NCBI GenBank assembly: GCA_040776985.1 | Contig: JAXGZL010000001.1 | Location: 1,178,001-1,242,000, forward strand | DNA: 64,000 nt | Direction of reading: 5' to 3' | DNA from: UBA6115 sp040776985 | GTDB taxonomy: Bacteria > Bacillota > Clostridia > Christensenellales > Aristaeellaceae | Part shown: in pieces, positions 59,581 through 64,000 of the stretch | Layout of the letters: each line of letters starts with the position of its first letter | Position numbering within the stretch: the first letter of the stretch is position 1 | Translations under genes and position numbers: made by a program | The notes under the pieces: model-generated | Database searches by the model: none | The model's input: the letters and a program-made list of their open reading frames with translations, nothing else | Told to the model about the DNA's origin: nothing

Positions 59581-60378
59581 TCAAGCCGTCAGAAGGATGC
59601 TTTGCGGGGCCGGTGGGCGTCCGCCCAAACTGCTATGAGGCCTGACCTTGTTGTAGTAATCCTTCCACTGTTTCGCCAACACCTCCGCTTCGTACAGATT
59701 GCCAAACAATTCGCCGTTCAAAAACTCATCTCGCATTCGGCTGTTGAAACTCTCGCAGTAGCCGTTCTCCCAGGGGCTGCCCGGTTCGATGTAGGTCGTG
59801 ATAACACCCAGGCTTGAAAGCCATTCGCGTAGTTTCTTGGCAATGAACTCGGGCCCGTTGTCGCTGCGGATGTATTCCGGACACCCCCTCTGCATCATGA
59901 TGTCTGCAAGTGCTTCCATCACATCCGTTCCCCGCCAGGAGCGCCTGGGGATACTGGCCAGGCACTCTCTGGTGTACTCATCAATGATGTTGAGGAACCT
60001 CAGCTTCCTGCCGTCCATGGTTCGGTCTTCCACAAAGTCATAACTCCATACATGGTTTCGGTGTTCCGGTCGCAACCGGATACAGCTGCCGTCATTCAGG
60101 AACAAGCGCCGCTTCCTGGGCTGTTTGTGCGGCAGTTTCAACCCTTCTTCCCGCCAGATCCGCTCCACCCGCTTGTGGTTGATCTTGCGCCCGTCGTTGC
60201 GCAGCATGTGTGTCACTTTTCGATACCCTACTCGCCCATAATTGCTCACTTTTTCGATGATCTCCGCCCGTACTTCATCCTCGTCAGGTAATCGCACGGG
60301 CTCATATCGGAAGGCAGTTCGGTTCACCTTCAACACCCGGCAAGCCCGACGCTCTGTGACTGGATGTGCTTCCAGCAC
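59581..60378 (-). CDS. IS3-family transposase, orfB (rve integrase core)
   Basis: 265 residues from an internal start. DDE residues lie in YDFVEDRTMDG, YIRSDNGPEF and ENGYCESFNSRMRDEF, as in the IS407 group; RPHSSLGGRPPA near the end is typical. In the cell it is most likely made as an orfA-orfB fusion through the slippery site 39 bp upstream. Intact. Confidence 0.9.
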   Translation of the reverse strand: MLEAHPVTERRACRVLKVNRTAFRYEPVRLPDEDEVRAEIIEKVSNYGRVGYRKVTHMLRNDGRKINHKRVERIWREEGLKLPHKQPRKRRLFLNDGSCIRLRPEHRNHVWSYDFVEDRTMDGRKLRFLNIIDEYTRECLASIPRRSWRGTDVMEALADIMMQRGCPEYIRSDNGPEFIAKKLREWLSSLGVITTYIEPGSPWENGYCESFNSRMRDEFLNGELFGNLYEAEVLAKQWKDYYNKVRPHSSLGGRPPAPQSILLTA

Positions 60379-60410
60379 ATAGGCGACGGCTGCCCTTTGC
60401 TTGACCGGGC

Positions 60411-60689
60411 TCAGAAGTTTTTTGAGTTCACGTCTCTGAGAATCGCATTATCCAAGCTCAAGTCCGCAACCAGTTTCTTCAGCCTGGCGTTTTCCTTCTC
60501 CAGTTCCTTCATCCGCTTGGCATCGGCGCTGTTCATGCCGCCATACTCTTTCCGCCAGCGATAGTACGTTTGCTCGGTGATCCCTGCCTGACGCGCTGCT
60601 TCTGCAATGGTGTTGCCCTGATTGCATAGAAGCTCGATCTCCCGCAGCTTCACAATGATTTGTTCTACCCCATATGCTTTCCTTGCCAT
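60411..60689 (-). CDS. IS3-family transposase, orfA
   Basis: 92 residues: a helix-turn-helix (VEQIIVKLREIELLCNQG, then EAARQAGITEQTYYRWRKEYGG) and a leucine-zipper-like tail (MKELEKENARLKKLVADLSL). Near its stop, A-AAA-AAC (minus strand, 60423-60417) is a consensus -1 slippery site leading into orfB. Confidence 0.9.
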   Translation of the reverse strand: MARKAYGVEQIIVKLREIELLCNQGNTIAEAARQAGITEQTYYRWRKEYGGMNSADAKRMKELEKENARLKKLVADLSLDNAILRDVNSKNF

Positions 60690-60762
60690 GTTTTCAGTTC
60701 CTCCTGTTTCGTTGATTATATCTCAACTAACTCTCGGACTGGTACAAGGATTGGGGGGCAGG

Positions 60763-61401
60763 TCACAGCCTGACAAACCGCTCAATGTCCAAGGATGATT
60801 TTAGCGCCGCATTTGTCAACCGGATGGCGAGCGCATTGCTGTCCGCTTTGATGGTCAGCCCCTGAATCAGTGGCCAGCCTGAAAGTTCATCCGCAATCTT
60901 TTCAGCCTTTTGTTTTCGCATTTGGCCTGAAATACGAAAGAGCAGCAGCGTTCCATTCCTGACTTTAATCAGTTCAGGCGATTCATGAGGCACCCCGGGT
61001 ATCACATCCTTGCCCAGCTTAAGGAGCATTTGGGATTGTATCAGTTCAGGCATTTGCTCCCAGGCCAGGGAAGATTGGACAGTGCCCAGTATGAACTCGG
61101 CAGTATCCTTCGCTCCCTCATTGGTTTGCCATACAATCTCCCTCTGCCAGCTGTCCGAGCCTGTCTGCGCGTCATGGTACTGTGAAGTTTCCCTGCTCTG
61201 AAGAATAAATCCTTCTCCCTTCACCTCCAAAACATGCTCCAGGCCGCTGTCATTGTATGAACAAAGATACCCCTTCTCCTTGCAGTAACGCTCTATTTCC
61301 ATTTTCTTTTTCCTTTTGCTGGTTCCCATTCCGATGAAAAACGCCGCGATGAGAATCCCCGCAAGCAAAGCTACGATAACAGCGATGGTGGTATCAGACA
61401 T
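60763..61401 (-). CDS. Membrane-anchored protein of unknown function, end set by the IS
   Basis: About 212 residues. One N-terminal helix (IAVIVALLAGILIAAFFIGMG) precedes a basic stretch (KRKKK) and a cytoplasmic domain. No family recognised. ATG 61401 is preceded by AGGAGGGAAG. Its stop TGA uses the terminal bases of the IS3-family element, so the native C-terminus may have been longer. Confidence 0.55.
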   Translation of the reverse strand: MSDTTIAVIVALLAGILIAAFFIGMGTSKRKKKMEIERYCKEKGYLCSYNDSGLEHVLEVKGEGFILQSRETSQYHDAQTGSDSWQREIVWQTNEGAKDTAEFILGTVQSSLAWEQMPELIQSQMLLKLGKDVIPGVPHESPELIKVRNGTLLLFRISGQMRKQKAEKIADELSGWPLIQGLTIKADSNALAIRLTNAALKSSLDIERFVRL

Positions 61402-61439
61402 CTTCCCTCCTGTTGAAGCGATGCACTGTAACAAAACTA

Positions 61440-62345
61440 TTATGAAGGCGCGCCATATACCCGGCTTATCAAAAGGGCAGCCAGGCGTTCGCCAATGGTA
61501 TCGTCATCCGGATATCCTTGCGGCCACCAATCAATCCGGTAGCATGCGCTGCCCCTCAAAACAACGATTGCCTTGGAACCGTTTGAGAAAACCAGTTCAT
61601 ACCCCAAATCCCACAAAGCTGAGGGCAATTGCCTTGTATCCGTTGCAAACCCTAGATAAGAATCCTGTCTGGCCGCGCCTTCCTGCAGGAAGGCGGTGAA
61701 TGTCAACTTCAGGTGCGGGTTGTTGTCCTTCACAAACCCACAGGCAGGTTTCCCGTTTGGGGCGTTAGAAGAGGCCTCCGGGAAAAAGGCATAGCCGGTC
61801 ATGCCGGTAACCTGCTGGATGTCCTCAGTGGAAACCGCCATATCCATTGTCCACCCGGCCGGCAGGGAGATTTCCCCCCGCAGGGATTCCGCCTCGGCCT
61901 CATCCTTGGTTTCAGCCACGCTGATGCCTTCCACCGGAGCAGGCGAGCTTGCCTGGGCAGTGCCAGGCGGTTCCGCCGCGGGCATGGTTTGCTTTGTGAA
62001 ATACACCGTGATACCTCCATAGGGGACGACTAGTTCTCCTCCTTCCGGGACAGCGGTATGGAACACATAGCTGCCGGTAAATACGAGCGTGTCTTCCTTC
62101 ATCTCCCATTTAGCCTGTTCCTTGTAGTCTCCCATTACAATGTCACAAAGGCCATCTTCCCCAAGGGTGATGGTGCAACCCTGGGGAAAGAGCTGGATTG
62201 CGTCAAGCGAGTATTCAGATGTTTGAAAACGCACGGCTTCCCAAGTGCCTTCCATGCTTTCTTCGGCAATACCCATGGATAACAATGCCAAGAACACAAT
62301 CAACATTATGGGAAAGGCCGGCATTCGATTCTTCTTGCTTTTCAC
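61440..62345 (-). CDS. Secreted protein of unknown function
   Basis: About 301 residues. A signal segment (FPIMLIVFLALLSMGIAEE) is followed by a lipocalin-like beta region (GTWEAVRFQTSEYSL, CTITLGEDGLCDIVMGDYKEQAKWEMKEDTLVFTG in two known halves), a Pro/Ala-rich linker and a second domain. GTG 62345 has AAGGAG upstream. It ends 38 bp before the start of the next minus-strand gene and may share its transcript. Confidence 0.6.
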   Translation of the reverse strand: MKSKKNRMPAFPIMLIVFLALLSMGIAEESMEGTWEAVRFQTSEYSLDAIQLFPQGCTITLGEDGLCDIVMGDYKEQAKWEMKEDTLVFTGSYVFHTAVPEGGELVVPYGGITVYFTKQTMPAAEPPGTAQASSPAPVEGISVAETKDEAEAESLRGEISLPAGWTMDMAVSTEDIQQVTGMTGYAFFPEASSNAPNGKPACGFVKDNNPHLKLTFTAFLQEGAARQDSYLGFATDTRQLPSALWDLGYELVFSNGSKAIVVLRGSACYRIDWWPQGYPDDDTIGERLAALLISRVYGAPS

Positions 62346-62389
62346 AATTTCTCCTTCTACTGACAAGGCTTGCGAGGGAAGACCGCAGT

Positions 62390-64000
62390 TTACTCTAGGT
62401 AGAACAACGCGTCCCCATCATCAACCTTGGCGTACAGGGATAGAAGGAAAGCGATGTCCGCGATGCCGTCTTCAGTCAAACCTTGATTGTTTTCAAAGGC
62501 GATGACCGCCTTGCTTGTGGCTTCATTAAAAATGCCGTTGGCTTCCCCGAGGAAAACATCCATCTGCGACAGCCACTTTTGGATATAGGCGACATGCCCT
62601 CCCTTCGCCCCCCGGGACAGCTCAGCAAAAGGAAGAAGCATGGGCGACGCGATCTCATCAAACTGCTTCTTCGCAAGGGTATTGCCCTGGCTGAGCGCGG
62701 TCTTCAGATCATTCAAAGCCATTAGCCTGAAGAACGGGTTTCCGGTATCGGCATATGCCAGGGCATAACAGGAACCTCTGATTTCCGCCTCGAAGGCATT
62801 GGGGCCGTTTTGGTCAAAACCAGCCGAAATCAGGTCAACAATCAGCCTTACCGCTTGTCGGGCATTGTCCTTTTCAGCTTGAGAGTACCCTTCGCCGGTA
62901 AAAATGTCTTTCTTCAGATAGGCGTTCTTTAAGTCCATCACATAGCCGTAAGCTGTCTTCCCGCCCAGGTCTGCGGGCAATTCCCCCGGTACCGGGGAAT
63001 CAGGCGCGCCCTGGGGCAAGAAATGCCGGGGCATAATGTCCTCCGCCGAGGCGTCTTCACCGGGAGGAACGCTTCGCGCGCTGTCAAAGAGGTTGTTGAG
63101 GAACCTTTCTGCCAAATGGAGGGCAAGGTCCTCCGGGTTCATGTTGAACCCGGGCCCTCGCCAGACATAGTCTGGAACGCTGACCTGCAGCACCAGCGGC
63201 GCCTTGAGAACCAGAACCGTGGCATACAGGAGGCCGTTGCCCTGGACGCTTCTTGAACCAAACAGGACAGCCTCCTCGCCAAGTCCCGCGATTTCACGCG
63301 CCTTTCCAAGGAAGGCAAAACGTTTCAGCACCTCATAGCGCGCTTCTCCACCCTGGAGGTCGACTTGCATAAAAACCGCGCTCTGGTCCGGGTGTTCAAC
63401 GGTGCGCAGAGCATACCCCAAGCCCAGCCTGCCGTCTTCCTTGGCGTATGTGCTTTTTACGTAAAACATGTTCCCGCTCGTGGTCCCCATCAATTCAGCC
63501 GCTTCTCCCAAAGGCAGTATCTGGGAAATCTGCCAGTGAAGCGGCGCGGCGGCGAGTTCCAAGGCTGAAAGCCGGTCAAAATCAGCTTGAGCGTATCCGC
63601 CACCGTTTTCAACGGTTTTCTGGTAATCAGCCAGCGCCAGCTGCTTAAAGGTATCATCCTTGGTATCCTGATACTTTAAATCATGGGAATACGCCCTCAT
63701 ATAGAGGTTATACTGGTCAGGGGCACCTGCGGTTTCCATCGCCTGAGTTGCAGCCAAAATCAACAGTTCTATCGCGCGGCGGGCATTGTCACGGTCGCTG
63801 TTGCTGTACTTGACGGCATCGCTGAAAACCGTAGCGGGCATATAGGTGTTTTTCAGATCCATCATGTAACCATACCTTGTTTTCCCACCGAAATCCTCCG
63901 GCAAGGTATCCGGAACCGGGGAGCCGCTTGCGATCATGGGCAACACATTGCATCCGGCGAAAACAACGCACAGGATGAGACAAAGCCAAAAACGCTTCAT
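62390..64000 (-). CDS. Lipoprotein with duplicated domain and peptidoglycan-binding C-terminus
   Basis: 536 residues from ATG at the window edge. The signal peptide ends in a lipobox (VVFAGC, Cys17). A segment starting YGYMMDLKNTYMPATVF with DNARRAIELL (about 43-80) recurs as YGYVMDLKNAYLKKDIF with DNARQAVRLI (about 347-385): an internal duplication. The last 70 residues (HVAYIQKWLSQMDVFLGEANG, FNEATSKAVIAFENNQGL) are a peptidoglycan_binding_1 domain. Probably anchored between membrane and wall. Function unknown. Its ribosome site is outside the window. Confidence 0.7.
   Translation of the reverse strand: MKRFWLCLILCVVFAGCNVLPMIASGSPVPDTLPEDFGGKTRYGYMMDLKNTYMPATVFSDAVKYSNSDRDNARRAIELLILAATQAMETAGAPDQYNLYMRAYSHDLKYQDTKDDTFKQLALADYQKTVENGGGYAQADFDRLSALELAAAPLHWQISQILPLGEAAELMGTTSGNMFYVKSTYAKEDGRLGLGYALRTVEHPDQSAVFMQVDLQGGEARYEVLKRFAFLGKAREIAGLGEEAVLFGSRSVQGNGLLYATVLVLKAPLVLQVSVPDYVWRGPGFNMNPEDLALHLAERFLNNLFDSARSVPPGEDASAEDIMPRHFLPQGAPDSPVPGELPADLGGKTAYGYVMDLKNAYLKKDIFTGEGYSQAEKDNARQAVRLIVDLISAGFDQNGPNAFEAEIRGSCYALAYADTGNPFFRLMALNDLKTALSQGNTLAKKQFDEIASPMLLPFAELSRGAKGGHVAYIQKWLSQMDVFLGEANGIFNEATSKAVIAFENNQGLTEDGIADIAFLLSLYAKVDDGDALFYLE

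Larger units (their letters stand above)
59393..60765 (-). mobile_element. IS3-family (IS407-like) insertion sequence
   Basis: Imperfect inverted ends: TGGTCTGCCCCC at 59393 and, on the minus strand from 60765, TGACCTGCCCCCC; likeness continues into TTGTACCA and GAGTTAGT. Length about 1.37 kb. Two overlapping minus-strand frames with a frameshift site. I see no flanking duplication, in line with a deletion next to it. Confidence 0.87.

Noticed and set aside
59363..59584. Minus-strand frame at the 3' end of the IS3-family element
   Set aside because: It runs across the inverted end into IS5 sequence; probably chance within the non-coding tail of the element.

Overview
The window looks like a chromosomal stretch of an anaerobic, Gram-positive Clostridia-type bacterium. 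The reasons are strong AGGAGG-type ribosome sites, RecO, DegV and SpoIIE-type proteins, three ECF sigma/anti-sigma pairs of the DUF4179 type, rubredoxin/ferredoxin genes and a PAS-containing [FeFe]-hydrogenase locus. I cannot name the genus. No rRNA, tRNA or CRISPR array was seen. Base composition is patchy: GC-rich to about 26.3 kb, AT-rich from 26.4 to 40 kb, GC-rich again from 40 to 47.15 kb, then intermediate. This suggests core chromosome interrupted by acquired segments.

1-12.8 kb: end of a ZIP metal transporter, a SNF2 helicase, a secreted VWA protein, a four-gene [FeFe]-hydrogenase operon (2Fe-2S protein, PAS hydrogenase, SpoIIE phosphatase, second hydrogenase), degV-recO, and an SPFH protein with a ribbon-helix-helix partner. 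12.9-13.3 kb is an array of perfect hairpins. 13.4-26.3 kb: three ECF sigma/anti-sigma pairs (one anti-sigma carries a solute-binding-protein-like sensor), redox genes, a palindromic MITE-like element, a Fic protein behind a striking operator, a 1-Cys peroxiredoxin and two transporters.

26.4-40 kb (AT-rich): secreted proteins, two identical 844-bp IS5-family copies (one splitting a hemerythrin gene), decayed sequence, and a sugar-acid/polyol module (2-hydroxyacid dehydrogenase, two FGGY kinases, class II aldolase).

40-47.15 kb: a two-component system with a small alarmone synthetase, a MacAB-like exporter and a VTC polyphosphate polymerase. All three transcripts have the direct repeat ATTAAAGG-3-ATTAAAGG just upstream of the -10 position, so they probably form one regulon. 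The block ends at a junction that truncates a DUF4956 gene.

48.5-58.6 kb: a LacI-controlled system with an ABC importer (iron/sugar-phosphate/phosphonate type), an EEP-family hydrolase, a PHP phosphoesterase, two HAD hydrolases and a PfkB kinase. Four promoters carry a LacI-like operator about 16-17 bp past the -10 box. 59.1-60.8 kb: a third, truncated IS5 copy abutting an IS3-family element. The window ends in three genes for membrane or secreted proteins of unknown function.
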